Assembly: GCF_004355005.1 (NCBI RefSeq)
Contig: NZ_SMSJ01000002.1
Span: forward strand, 62,001 to 126,000
Source: Dankookia rubra
Lineage (GTDB): Bacteria > Pseudomonadota > Alphaproteobacteria > Acetobacterales > Acetobacteraceae
DNA: 64,000 nucleotides
Direction of reading: 5' to 3'
Within the stretch, counting starts at the first letter, position 1. Every line of letters begins with the position of its first letter. This document shows, in pieces, positions 52,925-61,519 of the stretch. The position numbers and the translations under genes are program-made. The notes beneath the pieces were generated by a model, which saw only the letters and a list, made by a program, of their open reading frames with translations, made no database searches and had not been told where the DNA came from.

Positions 52925-53455
52925 TCAGCCCCTCGCCTTAACGGGGGAGATCTTCCCGCCGGTCAGCAGCGGCGAGAGGATCAGCGCCGCGGGCTGCTGC
53001 GTCAGCAACGCCTGCTTGACGGTGCGATCGACGATGAACCCGCATTCGTCGAGCCGGGTGATCACGTGGTACTCCATCCCGAGCGCCTCGAGCGTCGGCC
53101 GCATGGTCCGCCAGACCGCCGCCTGGCCGGTGTTGAACTCGCCCAAAGTGCCGCGCTCGCTGACCATCAGCAGCACCGGGATCTGGTAGGCGCAGGGCAG
53201 GCTGGCCAGCACATTGGCGAGGGTGGCGAAGCCGCTGGTCTGCATCAGCACCATGCCGCGCATTCCGGCCATGGCGCCGCCGGCGACGATGCCGACCGCC
53301 TCCTCCTCCCGCGCCGCGGTGAAGGCGGTGAAGAAGGGATCGGCGTGGATCGCCGCGATCAGCGGCTTCAGCACGTTGTCCGGCACATAGGGGATCAGGC
53401 GGATGTCGTTCGCCTTCAGCGCCTCCACCACGATCTCATGCCATTCCTGGCTCAC
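52925..53455 (-). CDS. ThDP-dependent decarboxylase, alpha subunit (sulfopyruvate/phosphonopyruvate type)
   Basis: 176 residues, the N-terminal (Pyr) half: IRLIPYVPDNVLKPLIAAI, then the cofactor-activating Glu in AAREEEAVGIVAGGAMAG. GMVLMQTSGFATLANVLASL is typical of ComD-like subunits. It starts with GTG at 53455, eight bases after GAGGGGG, 13 bases beyond the Bug stop. Together with the beta subunit it forms one decarboxylase. The exact keto acid is unknown. Confidence 0.87.
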   Translation of the reverse strand: MSQEWHEIVVEALKANDIRLIPYVPDNVLKPLIAAIHADPFFTAFTAAREEEAVGIVAGGAMAGMRGMVLMQTSGFATLANVLASLPCAYQIPVLLMVSERGTLGEFNTGQAAVWRTMRPTLEALGMEYHVITRLDECGFIVDRTVKQALLTQQPAALILSPLLTGGKISPVKARG

Positions 53456-53468
53456 GGCGACGTCCCCC

Positions 53469-54461
53469 TCATTCCACCGCGATCTTCGCCTGCCGGATCA
53501 CCTCACGCCAGAGGGGCACCTCGCGCGCGACCCGCGCCTTCAGCCCGTCCGCGCCTTCCGGCACCACCGGAACGCCCGCCACGCGGTAACGCTGCGCGAC
53601 ATCCGGGCGCGCCAGCACCGCCAGCACCGCGGTGGCCAAGCGCTCAACGACCGGCGCCGGCGTCCCGGCCGGGGCATAAAGCGCGTTGAAGGTCTCCGAC
53701 ACCGCATCGGCAATGCCGAGTTCGCCGAGCGTCGGCACATCCGGCAGGTCGGGCGAGCGAATCGCGCCGGTCTGTGCCAGCGCCAGGGTCTGGCCGCTGG
53801 CCCGCGCCGCCTCGACCGAGCCGCCCTGGCTGGCGACCAGCACCTCGACCGTGCCCGCCAGGATGGCCTGCACCGCCGGCCCGGCGCCGAGGAAGGGAAT
53901 GTGCTGCATCTGGATCCCGGTCCGCAGCTTCAGCACCTCACCGGCCAAGTGCGGCGTCGTGCCGATCCCGGGGCTGGCATAGTTGAAGCGGTCCGGCTGC
54001 GCCTTTGCGAGGGCGATCAGCTGCGCCAGCGACGTGATGCCGCTATCGGCCCGCACGCAGATCAGGTTGGGCGAGGCGCCGAGCGTGCCGACCGGGGCGA
54101 AGTCGCGGTAAGGATCGTAGGGCGCGTTGCGGTAGAGGCTGGCATTGACCACGAAGACGCTGCTGGCGCAGAGCAGCGTATACCCATCCGCCGCGGCACG
54201 GGCGACATAGCCGATGCCGATATTGCCGCCGGCGCCGGCGCGGTTCTCGACGACCACCGGCTTGCCTAGGATCTCGGCCATGCCCGGCGCCACCAGCCGC
54301 GCCGAGGTATCGGTCGATCCGCCCGGCGGGAAGCAGCAGACCAGGGTGACCGGGCGGTCCGGCCAACTGCCCTGCGCCCGAACCGGCGGCGCCACCAGTA
54401 ACCCAGCACCGGCGATGATGCTGCGCCGGCCGATACGGCCGGTGACGGAATCCTGGACCAT
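53469..54461 (-). CDS. Bug/TctC substrate-binding protein heading a decarboxylase operon
   Basis: 330 residues. The signal GRRSIIAGAGLLVAPPVRAQ is twin-arginine-like. Hallmark motifs are VTLVCCFPPGGSTDTSAR and VENRAGAGGNIG. Being cotranscribed with a two-subunit decarboxylase suggests the captured compound feeds that enzyme or its precursor. A 12-bp palindrome at 54520-54531 lies 58 bp upstream and is repeated at the monooxygenase/TetR promoter. It is less similar to the tandem Bugs at 3.7-5.7 kb than those are to each other. Confidence 0.92.
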   Translation of the reverse strand: MVQDSVTGRIGRRSIIAGAGLLVAPPVRAQGSWPDRPVTLVCCFPPGGSTDTSARLVAPGMAEILGKPVVVENRAGAGGNIGIGYVARAAADGYTLLCASSVFVVNASLYRNAPYDPYRDFAPVGTLGASPNLICVRADSGITSLAQLIALAKAQPDRFNYASPGIGTTPHLAGEVLKLRTGIQMQHIPFLGAGPAVQAILAGTVEVLVASQGGSVEAARASGQTLALAQTGAIRSPDLPDVPTLGELGIADAVSETFNALYAPAGTPAPVVERLATAVLAVLARPDVAQRYRVAGVPVVPEGADGLKARVAREVPLWREVIRQAKIAVE

Positions 54462-54519
54462 GTCTTCCCTCTTGGCCGGCGCCTCTCCGGGCGCCGCGCC
54501 GCAAGCCTAGACCGGAGCC

Positions 54520-54531
54520 GGTCGGGCGACC
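54520..54531. promoter_or_regulatory. 12-bp palindrome, candidate TetR operator (site 1)
   Basis: GGTCGGGCGACC has GGTCG/CGACC arms around GG. The identical sequence (complementary strand) occurs at 56186-56197. Site 1 lies upstream of the Bug-decarboxylase operon. Shared perfect palindromes next to a TetR gene suggest common control. Confidence 0.5.
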
Positions 54532-54544
54532 AAGCGGCGGCGCG

Positions 54545-54952
54545 TCACGCGTTGGCCGGCGTTTCCTCCGGCGGGTAGTTCAGTTCCACCGCCACGCCGT
54601 CGGGGTCGAGGATGAAGAGTTGCGTCTGCCGGTCGCGCGGGATCACCCGCTCCTCATGCTTGATGCCGCGCTGGGCCAGCCGCGCCTTCATCTCTGCCAA
54701 GCCGGTGCAGGTGAAGGCGATGTGGTCGAGCAGGCCGGTCGGGCCGGCTTCGCGGTCCTTCGGATGCGCGTCGTCGGCCCGCGGGCCGATCAGGTGGACC
54801 GTCGGGTTGTCGCCGACATAAAGCCAATAGCCCGGAAAGTTCAGCGGAGGCCGGTAGCCGACCTGCAGCCCGAGTACGTCCGCATAGAACTGCTTCGTCC
54901 GCTCCAGGTCGACCGGGCGGATCGTGTAGTGGTTCAGGCCTTCCAACGGCAT
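54545..54952 (-). CDS. VOC/glyoxalase superfamily protein
   Basis: 135 residues. LNHYTIRPVDLERTKQFYAD and LFILDPDGVAVELNY are the two half-domain signatures; candidate metal ligands are His8 in LNHY and the late Glu in VELNY, with another His in DHIAFT. It may be a dioxygenase, lyase or resistance protein. It lies 12 bp downstream of the flavin monooxygenase on the same strand, so they are probably an operon. Confidence 0.88.
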   Translation of the reverse strand: MPLEGLNHYTIRPVDLERTKQFYADVLGLQVGYRPPLNFPGYWLYVGDNPTVHLIGPRADDAHPKDREAGPTGLLDHIAFTCTGLAEMKARLAQRGIKHEERVIPRDRQTQLFILDPDGVAVELNYPPEETPANA

Positions 54953-54964
54953 GACATGCCTCCC

Positions 54965-56164
54965 CTAAAAGAACCGGCCGGACGGGTTCATGCCGAGAAA
55001 ATGCTGGCCGCACATCTCGAGGTGCGCCGTCCGCCCCTGCACTTGCTGCGCCGAGGCGTGGATGTCCCGCATCCGCCGCTCGAAGGGCCCGCCGACCATG
55101 ATGGCGCTCGCCCCGGCCTCATGATAGGCCCATTCGGCAACTTCCTTGGCGCGGTGGATCGCCGAGGTGGTGGCCAGCCGCACCATCGCCCGTTCATGCA
55201 TGGTGATCTCGCCGGTGCGGGCGGCGAGGTCATGCGCCTCATCCAACACCTCGACCAGCCAGGCGCCGGCGGAGCGCAGCTTGGCCTCGCATCGCGCGAT
55301 ACCGTTCTGGATCACCTCGCTCTCGCGCATGGGCTTGGTCATCGCCGCGGCGGTCTTGGTTTTCGCCATCTCGGTGAAGGCGTCCAGCATGCCGCGGGCG
55401 ATGCCCATGGAGACGCCGGCGAAACCCGAGGCATAAAGGTTGGTAGTGGTGAACTTGTACAGCGGCGCGTCGATCCGGCGTTCCTCGTCGCTGTCGCGGC
55501 ACACGGCGAATTCCTCCGGCACGAAGATGTCGTCGAAGGTATAGGTGTCGCTGTTGGTGCCGCGCAGGCCGACGACGTTCCAGACATCGTGGAAGCGCAC
55601 CTTTTCCCGCCGCACCAGCATGGTGCGCTCGTGCTGGGTGCCGTCGGCATTCTTGCGGATCGACCCGTCCGGCTCGACGACGCGGCAATGCCCGCCCATC
55701 CAGGTGGCATGGCGGTTGCCGCTGGCGAACCCCCAGGTGCCGGACACCCGGTAGCCGCCCGGCACCACCTGCGCGACGCCGTTGCCGAAGCCCCAGGCCA
55801 GCACGGCGCGCGGATCACCCCAGATCTCCCAGGCCGCCTCGGGCGCCAGATAGGCGGCGGAAAAGGAGCAGCCGGACGCCTGGCAGAGGCACCAGCCGAC
55901 CGAGCCATCGGCCGCGGCGATCACCTCCTGCATCCGGAAGAAGGTGGCGGGGGTCACCTCCTCCCCGTTATAGGCGCGCGGCAGCAGGGTGCGGAACAGC
56001 GCGGCGCCATGCAGCGCGTCCAGCACCTCGGGCGTGAACCGCTTGTTGGCCTCGATGGTGGGGGCGTCACGCTCGATGATGCCGGCGATGGCCCGGGCCC
56101 GGGCAACCGGATCGGTGCGGCCGCGCATCGGCGTCACCCCGTCCAGATCCAGCGCTGCGCTCAT
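54965..56164 (-). CDS. Flavin-dependent monooxygenase, acyl-CoA dehydrogenase-like (group D)
   Basis: 399 residues. The fold follows acyl-CoA dehydrogenase: helical N-region, a beta domain with GYRVSGTWGFASGNRHATW, and a C-terminal helical bundle with ASAIMVGGPFERRMRDIHAS. There is no catalytic Glu base in the dehydrogenase position that I can identify. Such proteins hydroxylate aromatics or desulfurise with reduced flavin from a separate reductase. GGAG lies 6 bases before ATG 56164. It is divergent from the TetR regulator, with a palindrome in between, so it is probably the main target. Confidence 0.86.
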   Translation of the reverse strand: MSAALDLDGVTPMRGRTDPVARARAIAGIIERDAPTIEANKRFTPEVLDALHGAALFRTLLPRAYNGEEVTPATFFRMQEVIAAADGSVGWCLCQASGCSFSAAYLAPEAAWEIWGDPRAVLAWGFGNGVAQVVPGGYRVSGTWGFASGNRHATWMGGHCRVVEPDGSIRKNADGTQHERTMLVRREKVRFHDVWNVVGLRGTNSDTYTFDDIFVPEEFAVCRDSDEERRIDAPLYKFTTTNLYASGFAGVSMGIARGMLDAFTEMAKTKTAAAMTKPMRESEVIQNGIARCEAKLRSAGAWLVEVLDEAHDLAARTGEITMHERAMVRLATTSAIHRAKEVAEWAYHEAGASAIMVGGPFERRMRDIHASAQQVQGRTAHLEMCGQHFLGMNPSGRFF

Positions 56165-56185
56165 GCCCATCTCCATGCCGTGTTC

Positions 56186-56197
56186 GGTCGCCCGACC
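56186..56197. promoter_or_regulatory. 12-bp palindrome, candidate TetR operator (site 2)
   Basis: GGTCGCCCGACC is the exact complement of site 1 at 54520-54531. It sits 22 bp upstream of the monooxygenase start and 89 bp from the tetR start, in the divergent promoter. This is the usual place for a TetR operator. Confidence 0.55.
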
Positions 56198-56285
56198 AAA
56201 TCTCGACGCGGAGGCCCCGTCGTGTCAAGGACAGGCTGGAGCGCTATAGGAGTCGGCAGCGCCGGACAGGGTGGGCCCAACGAGG

Positions 56286-56960
56286 ATGACGGTGACCGAG
56301 AAGACCAGGCCGGCAGGGACCGAAGCCTTGCCAAGCGGGGCGGTCGCCAGCGTGCGCGACCGGATCCTGGACGTGGCGCAGGAATTGTTCGCCGAGCACG
56401 GTTATTCCGCCGCTTCGACCCGGGCGATTGCCCAGGCCGCCGGGGTCAACCTGGCCCAGCTTCATTACCATTTCGGCGCCAAGCGGGACCTGTTCAAGGC
56501 GGCCTACCTGCGCGGAGCGGTGCAGGTGACCGAAGCCCGCAGCAAGGCGCTGGCCGAGGCAAGGGCGGCGCATGCCGGCGGACCGATCCCACTGGGTGAC
56601 TTGGTCGCCAGCTTCGTTACCCCCTTCATGCTGAACGGCAAGACGCCGGAGGGCCGCGCCACCATGCGCATGCATGCCCGGCTGCATACCGAGCCGGACG
56701 ACATCTCGAAGGAGGTGCTCAGCACGGTCTATGACGAAACCACCCTGGCCTATGCCGGCGAGTTCCAGCGGGTGCTGCCGCACCTGACACACGAGACGCT
56801 CTGCTGGCGGCTCTATTTCATGATGGGAGCGTATCGCTACACGCTTCTGCGTACCGGGCGGCTGGAGGCAATGTCGGGCGGCGCCTGCGACAGTGGCGAT
56901 TTCGACCGGGCCGTGGCGGAGATCGTGCCCTTCCTTTGCGCCGGCCTCTCCGCCCCCTAA
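56286..56960 (+). CDS. TetR/AcrR family regulator
   Basis: About 224 residues. The N-terminal helix-turn-helix reads VRDRILDVAQELFAEHGYSA, then STRAIAQAAGVNLAQLHYHF, a very typical TetR DNA-binding unit. The C-terminal ligand domain resembles the CerR-type group (LCWRLYFMMGAYRYTL). The start is uncertain among ATG 56286, GTG 56271 and GTG 56292. It is divergent from the monooxygenase and probably represses it and the Bug operon through the shared palindrome. Confidence 0.9.
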   Translation: MTVTEKTRPAGTEALPSGAVASVRDRILDVAQELFAEHGYSAASTRAIAQAAGVNLAQLHYHFGAKRDLFKAAYLRGAVQVTEARSKALAEARAAHAGGPIPLGDLVASFVTPFMLNGKTPEGRATMRMHARLHTEPDDISKEVLSTVYDETTLAYAGEFQRVLPHLTHETLCWRLYFMMGAYRYTLLRTGRLEAMSGGACDSGDFDRAVAEIVPFLCAGLSAP

Positions 56961-57028
56961 CGCGGCCGTGTCCCCCGCGAACCGCCGCCGCCGCTAGGGT
57001 CTCCCCTGCGGGATACCCGGAGGTGGCG

Positions 57029-58393
57029 ATGTCGGCATTCGATGCGATCGTGATCGGGGCCGGCCAAGCCGGTCCGTCCCTTGCCTTCCGCTTGGCCGCC
57101 ACCGGGCGCCGCGTCGCCATGGTGGAGCGCGACGCGGTCGGCGGCACCTGCGTGAATACCGGCTGCACCCCGACCAAGACCCTGGTCGCCAGCGCCAGGG
57201 TGGCGCAGCAGGCGCGTCGTGCCGCCGAATACGGCGTCGTTCTACCTGGCGGGGTCGGCATCGACTGGCCGCGGGTGAAGGCACGGATGGATGCGGTGGT
57301 CGCCCGCTCGCGTGACGGGCTGACCAGGTCGCTCGAGAGCACGGAGAACATCACCCTCATCCGCGGCCATGCCCGCTTCACCGGGCCGCAGGAGGTCGTG
57401 GTGAACCGGGAGCGGCTGGAAGCGCCCTGGATCTTCCTTGATGTCGGCGGGCGCGCGGCGGCGCCGCCGATCCCGGGGCTGGATTCCGTGCCTTGGCTCA
57501 CCAATACCGCACTGCTGCGACTGGACGCCCTGCCTCGGCATCTCGCGATCATCGGTGGCAGCTATATCGGCCTGGAATTCGCCCAGATCTTCCGCCGCTT
57601 CGGCTGCGCGGTGACGGTGGTGGAACTGGCACCGCGCCTGATCCCGCGCGAGGACGAGGAGGTTTCCGCCACGATCCGCGAGATGCTGGAGGCCGAGGGC
57701 GTCGTCTTTCATCTCAACGCCAAGGGGCTCGCGGTCGCGCCGGACGGGGCAGGCATCGCGCTGCGGCTGGAAGGCGAGGCGGAGATTCAAGCCTCTCACC
57801 TGCTGCTGGCGACCGGGCGCAAGCCGAATACCGACGATCTTGGCCTCGACGCCGCCGGCATCGCCCGCGATGCGCTCGGCTTCATCACGGTGGACGAGGC
57901 GCTGCAGACCAGCCTTGCCGGCGTCTGGGCCCTCGGCGAATGCAACGGCCGCGGCGCCTTCACCCACACCGCCTACAACGACTACGAGATCGTCGCCGAC
58001 AACTTGCTGAACGCCGCGACCCGTAAGCTGACCGACCGCCTGCCGTGCTATGCGCTGTTCACCGACCCGCCGCTCGGCCGCGTCGGCATGTCCGAGGCCG
58101 AGGCGCGCGCCGCCGGCCACGAGATCCTGATCGGCCGGCGGCCGATGGCGCGGGTCAACCGTGCCGTGGAGAAGGGCGAGACCACCGGCTTCATCAAGAT
58201 CGTCGTCGATGCGACGACGCGGCAGATCCTCGGCGCCGCGATCCTCGGCGTCGAGGGCGACGAGGCGATCCACGGCCTGCTCGACCTGATGTATGCCAAG
58301 GCGCCGGCCTGGGTGATGCAACGGGCAGTGCATATCCACCCGACAGTGTCGGAACTGATTCCGACGGTGATGGGCGACCTGGAGCCGGGCTGA
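57029..58393 (+). CDS. FAD-dependent pyridine nucleotide-disulfide oxidoreductase (MerA/Lpd-like)
   Basis: 454 residues. FAD motif GAGQAGPSLA, redox disulfide Cys41-Cys46 in GGTCVNTGCTPTK, NAD(P) motif GGSYIGLEFA, second FAD motif GVWALGEC, and the dimer-partner dyad His437-Glu442 in HIHPTVSELIP are all present. No N-terminal HMA domain and no C-terminal vicinal cysteines, so it is not a canonical mercuric reductase. It probably reduces a disulfide or other acceptor with NAD(P)H. GGAGGTGG gives a strong start at 57029. Confidence 0.92.
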   Translation: MSAFDAIVIGAGQAGPSLAFRLAATGRRVAMVERDAVGGTCVNTGCTPTKTLVASARVAQQARRAAEYGVVLPGGVGIDWPRVKARMDAVVARSRDGLTRSLESTENITLIRGHARFTGPQEVVVNRERLEAPWIFLDVGGRAAAPPIPGLDSVPWLTNTALLRLDALPRHLAIIGGSYIGLEFAQIFRRFGCAVTVVELAPRLIPREDEEVSATIREMLEAEGVVFHLNAKGLAVAPDGAGIALRLEGEAEIQASHLLLATGRKPNTDDLGLDAAGIARDALGFITVDEALQTSLAGVWALGECNGRGAFTHTAYNDYEIVADNLLNAATRKLTDRLPCYALFTDPPLGRVGMSEAEARAAGHEILIGRRPMARVNRAVEKGETTGFIKIVVDATTRQILGAAILGVEGDEAIHGLLDLMYAKAPAWVMQRAVHIHPTVSELIPTVMGDLEPG

Positions 58394-58399
58394 AGCGTC

Positions 58400-58813
58400 C
58401 TACCAGGCCATCTTCTCCTGCGGCTCCTGCGACACACGGTCGAAGAGCCGGCGGTAGGCCCCGGCCCCTGCCTCCCGCGCCGCGCCCAGCCGCACCGCCG
58501 ACTGATCCCACATCCAGCTCCGGGCCGGGTCGTCCCGCATGGCCCAGTCGGGGAAGAGCCGCGAGGGCGTGTCGCCGTACCAGATCAGCGTGACCTCGAC
58601 ATGCCGCTCGTCGCGCAGGATGCGGCCGAAGGTCGCGGTCACCGCGGCTCGCTCGCCTTCCAGCATCTGCACGTAAAGGTCGGCGCGGCAGACCAGGGCG
58701 CCGGTGATTCCGTCCCGCTCGTTGTTGCGGCGGGCGGCGAGCAGGATGTCGTCGAGCGTCTGGGCATCGAAGCCGAAGGGCCGGGAGGTGTAGATCAGCT
58801 GGGTCAGCGGCAT
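58400..58813 (-). CDS. Stand-alone BLUF-domain blue-light sensor
   Basis: 137 residues. Key flavin-site residues align with Slr1694-type BLUF proteins: Tyr8 in LIYTS, Asn31 in RRNNERDGITGAL, and Gln49 in YVQMLEGE; Trp and Met follow in DWAMRDD. BLUF domains bind FAD non-covalently and change hydrogen bonding on blue light. There is no output domain, only a 40-residue C-terminal tail, so signalling must go through a partner. GGGAG lies 10 bases upstream of ATG 58813. It is convergent with the flavin oxidoreductase and only 61 bp from the aldo/keto reductase stop. Confidence 0.9.
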   Translation of the reverse strand: MPLTQLIYTSRPFGFDAQTLDDILLAARRNNERDGITGALVCRADLYVQMLEGERAAVTATFGRILRDERHVEVTLIWYGDTPSRLFPDWAMRDDPARSWMWDQSAVRLGAAREAGAGAYRRLFDRVSQEPQEKMAW

Positions 58814-58874
58814 GGACGGATGGCTCCCGGCGGGCTGCGAGACTGCGCCGCTGGTCGCCGTTCCGCCAGCGATT

Positions 58875-59885
58875 TCAGGCGTTAGCCGGGATGCGACCCT
58901 CGATCGGGTATTGCGGGTCGTTGTAGCCGGGGGTGGAGGGGTGGCCCGGCGGCACCAGCGCATCGACCAGCACCTCGTCCTCGGCGGTGAAGCGGTAGGA
59001 CAGCGCGGCCAGGTAGTCTTCCAGGTGGGCCTCGGTGCGCGGCCCCACGATGCAGCCGGTAACGAGACGGTTGTGCAGCACCCAGTTGATCGCGAAATGC
59101 GCCGGCGAGGTGCCGCGTGCCGCGGCGTGGTCGCGGATGCGCTGGGCGATCTCCAGCGATTCGGGGCGCAGCTCGGTCTCAAGGATACGGCGGTCCTGCC
59201 GGGCGGCGCGACTGCCCGGCTCCGGCGCCTCGCCGGCGCGGTATTTCGCCGTCAACACGCCGCGGGCCAGCGGTGAATAGGGGAAGATGCCGAGACCGTA
59301 ATGCGCTGCGGCGGGGATCTGCTCGACCTCCGGCTGGCGGTTCATGGCATTGTAGTAGGGTTGCGAGACGACGGGCCGGTCAATGCCGAGCTGGTCGCAT
59401 AGCCGGCAAATTTCGGCGATGCGCCAGGATCGGTAATTGGAGACGCCGAAATGCCGGATCTTGCCGGCGCGGACCAGGTCGCCGAGCGCCCGTACCGTGG
59501 TCTCGAGCGGCGTCGCGTGGTCTTCCTTGTGAAGGTAGAGGATATCGACGTAGTCGGTGCCGAGGCGCTTCAGGCAGGCCTCCGCTCCCTGGATCACCCA
59601 TTTACGCGACAGGCCGCCCTCGTTCGGCCCCTTGCCGAGCTTGTTGGCGATCTTCGTAGCCAACACCCAGGCATCACGCTTTGCTTTGATCGCGGCGCCG
59701 ACCACCTCCTCGGACCTGCCGGCATTGTAGCCATCGGCGGTGTCGAGGAAATTGATCCCGGCCTCCGTGGCGCGGGCGATCAGCCGCTCGCTGGTGGCGG
59801 CATCGGTCGGGCCGCCGAACATCATGGTGCCGAGACAGAGCCGGCTGACGCTGATGCCGCTGCCGCCGAGCGTGCGGTGTTCCAT
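58875..59885 (-). CDS. Aldo/keto reductase
   Basis: 336 residues. Catalytic tetrad Asp48, Tyr53, Lys78 and His in ILYLHKED; NADPH-binding blocks GVSNYRSW and IVGPRTEAHLED. It reduces aldehydes or ketones with NADPH in the cytoplasm. GGGGAGAG precedes the ATG at 59885; further upstream the frame continues into repeat copy D without support. It may be cotranscribed with the downstream BLUF gene. Confidence 0.92.
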   Translation of the reverse strand: MEHRTLGGSGISVSRLCLGTMMFGGPTDAATSERLIARATEAGINFLDTADGYNAGRSEEVVGAAIKAKRDAWVLATKIANKLGKGPNEGGLSRKWVIQGAEACLKRLGTDYVDILYLHKEDHATPLETTVRALGDLVRAGKIRHFGVSNYRSWRIAEICRLCDQLGIDRPVVSQPYYNAMNRQPEVEQIPAAAHYGLGIFPYSPLARGVLTAKYRAGEAPEPGSRAARQDRRILETELRPESLEIAQRIRDHAAARGTSPAHFAINWVLHNRLVTGCIVGPRTEAHLEDYLAALSYRFTAEDEVLVDALVPPGHPSTPGYNDPQYPIEGRIPANA

Positions 59886-59943
59886 GGTGGCTCTCCCCTG
59901 TGCAGCGAGGCTCGCCGCCCGTGCGGGAGGCGTCAAGCGCCGG

Positions 59944-60110
59944 ACAGGGAAAAGGCTTGGGAGACGGCAGTCTTCCCGAATCCCGCATCCATCTCTGGGG
60001 TTTGGCACCACCTCACACGTGGCGAATGCCGGCCTCCAAAGAAGCGTCGGCGGGGCTGGGGGAGGAAATGCTTTCTTTCCTCCCCGATCCTGCCTTCTCC
60101 GAACGAGCCT
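59944..60110. repeat. Dispersed intergenic palindromic repeat, full copy D (inverted orientation)
   Basis: The gap upstream of the aldo/keto reductase and just after the hflX stop holds an imperfect palindrome. Its core TGGGGTTTGGCACCACC, then ACGTGGCGAATGCCGGCCTC, matches the complement of the copy A core (TGGGTCTGGCACG, then GCGTGGCGGCAGCCGACTC). Outer arms are GGGAGACGGCAGTCTTCCC and GGGGGAGGAAATGCTTTCTT then TCCTCCCC hairpins. Confidence 0.62.
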
Positions 60111-61457
60111 TCAGGCTGCGGCCAGGCTGCGCCGCAACCGGGCGATGGCGCCGGGCAGGCCGCGGATCTTCAACACGCGCCCGGCCTCGTCATAATTCTC
60201 GGAGAGCACCCGCGCGCTGTCGTACACCTCGCCGATCAGCCCCTGCTTCGCATAGGGCAGCACCAGCACATCCTCGACCATCTCCGCCTCGAAGAAGCCG
60301 ATGATGGTGTCCCGCAGCGCGCTGACATCGCCGGGTGCATGAGCCGAGAGCAGGATCGCGTCCGGGTGCTTCTCCTGCAATGCGGTGCGTCCGGCGGCAT
60401 CCACCCGGTCGAGCTTGTTCAGCACGAGGCGGGAGGGCACGGCATCCGCGCCGATCTCCCGCAGCACGCTGCGGCTGACCTCCAGCTGCGCTTCGTAGGT
60501 CGGGTCGGAAGCGTCCACCACGTAGAGCAGAAGCGAGGCTTCCAGCGCTTCCGTCAGGGTTGACCGGAAGGATGCGACGAGATCGTGCGGCAACTGCTTG
60601 ATGAAGCCGACGGTGTCGGACACCAGCACGCGCGGCCGGGTTTCCGGCTGCAGGATGCGAACGGTGGTGTTGAGCGTGGCGAAGAGCTTGTCTTCCACCA
60701 GCACCTGGCTGCCGGTCAGCACCCGCATCAGGGACGACTTGCCCGCATTGGTGTAGCCGACCAGCGCCACCCGCAGCTGGTCCCGCCGGGCGGAGCGGCG
60801 GTTGTCGCCGTCCCGCTGCACCGCTTCGAGCTGGTCCTTCAGCTCGGCCAGCCGGTCGCGGATCTTGCGGCGGTCAAGGTCGAGGTTGCTTTCGCCGGCA
60901 CCCGGCCCCTGCCGCCGCTCGCCGCCGCCAGAGGATTCCCGCAAGCGCGGCGCGACGTATTTCAGCCGCGCCATCTCCACCTGCAGCTTCGCCTCCCGCG
61001 TATTGGCGTGGCGGTGGAAGATCTCGACGATGACGCCTGTGCGGTCCAGCACCTCGGCGCCGGTGGCGCGCTCCAGGTTGCGGATCTGGCTGGGCGAGAG
61101 CTCGTGATCGACGATGACGAATTCGGGCCGCCGGGCGCTGTCCTGACCTGGTTCGGCAGGCTCCTCGACAGCCGCTTCGAAGCGCTGCCGCGCCTTTGAT
61201 CTCGGTGCCGGCGCCATCGGGACGATGCGGCCGCTGCCGCCCGTCAGCGCCGCCAACTCCGCCAGCTTGCCGCTGCCCAGCAGCGAGCCGGCGCCGGTGC
61301 CCTCGCGCCGCTGCGAGATGGCGCCGGCCACTTCGTAGCCGAGGGTCTTCACTAGGCGCCTGAGTTCCTCGAGGCTGGCGGCGTGGGCGACGTCATCGAT
61401 GTCGGGCGTCTGGATGCCGACAAGGACGGCGCGTGGGATCGGCGGCTTGGTTTCCAT
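60111..61457 (-). CDS. hflX: Ribosome-associated GTPase HflX
   Basis: 448 residues. N-terminal HflX domain with VKTLGYEVAGAISQRR and GSGKLAELAAL; then a coiled linker with NLDLDRRKIRDRLAELKDQL; then a GTPase domain with P-loop GYTNAGKSSL, G2 TLNTTVR, G3 DTVGFIKQLP and G4 NKLD. HflX splits or rescues ribosomes under stress. An insertion of about 30 residues rich in Ala/Pro/Arg after GRIVPMAP (residues about 75-110) is longer than usual. The ATG at 61457 fits the family start. Confidence 0.95.
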   Translation of the reverse strand: METKPPIPRAVLVGIQTPDIDDVAHAASLEELRRLVKTLGYEVAGAISQRREGTGAGSLLGSGKLAELAALTGGSGRIVPMAPAPRSKARQRFEAAVEEPAEPGQDSARRPEFVIVDHELSPSQIRNLERATGAEVLDRTGVIVEIFHRHANTREAKLQVEMARLKYVAPRLRESSGGGERRQGPGAGESNLDLDRRKIRDRLAELKDQLEAVQRDGDNRRSARRDQLRVALVGYTNAGKSSLMRVLTGSQVLVEDKLFATLNTTVRILQPETRPRVLVSDTVGFIKQLPHDLVASFRSTLTEALEASLLLYVVDASDPTYEAQLEVSRSVLREIGADAVPSRLVLNKLDRVDAAGRTALQEKHPDAILLSAHAPGDVSALRDTIIGFFEAEMVEDVLVLPYAKQGLIGEVYDSARVLSENYDEAGRVLKIRGLPGAIARLRRSLAAA

Positions 61458-61519
61458 GGCGACGCAATAGCACGGATTGCGGCGCGGCCTGGAGGGGCCG
61501 CATGGCCGCTGCTCGAGGC

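Noticed and set aside
57029-58393. Mercuric reductase call
   Set aside because: The redox disulfide is present, but the HMA domain and the C-terminal mercury-binding cysteine pair are missing, and no mer genes are nearby.
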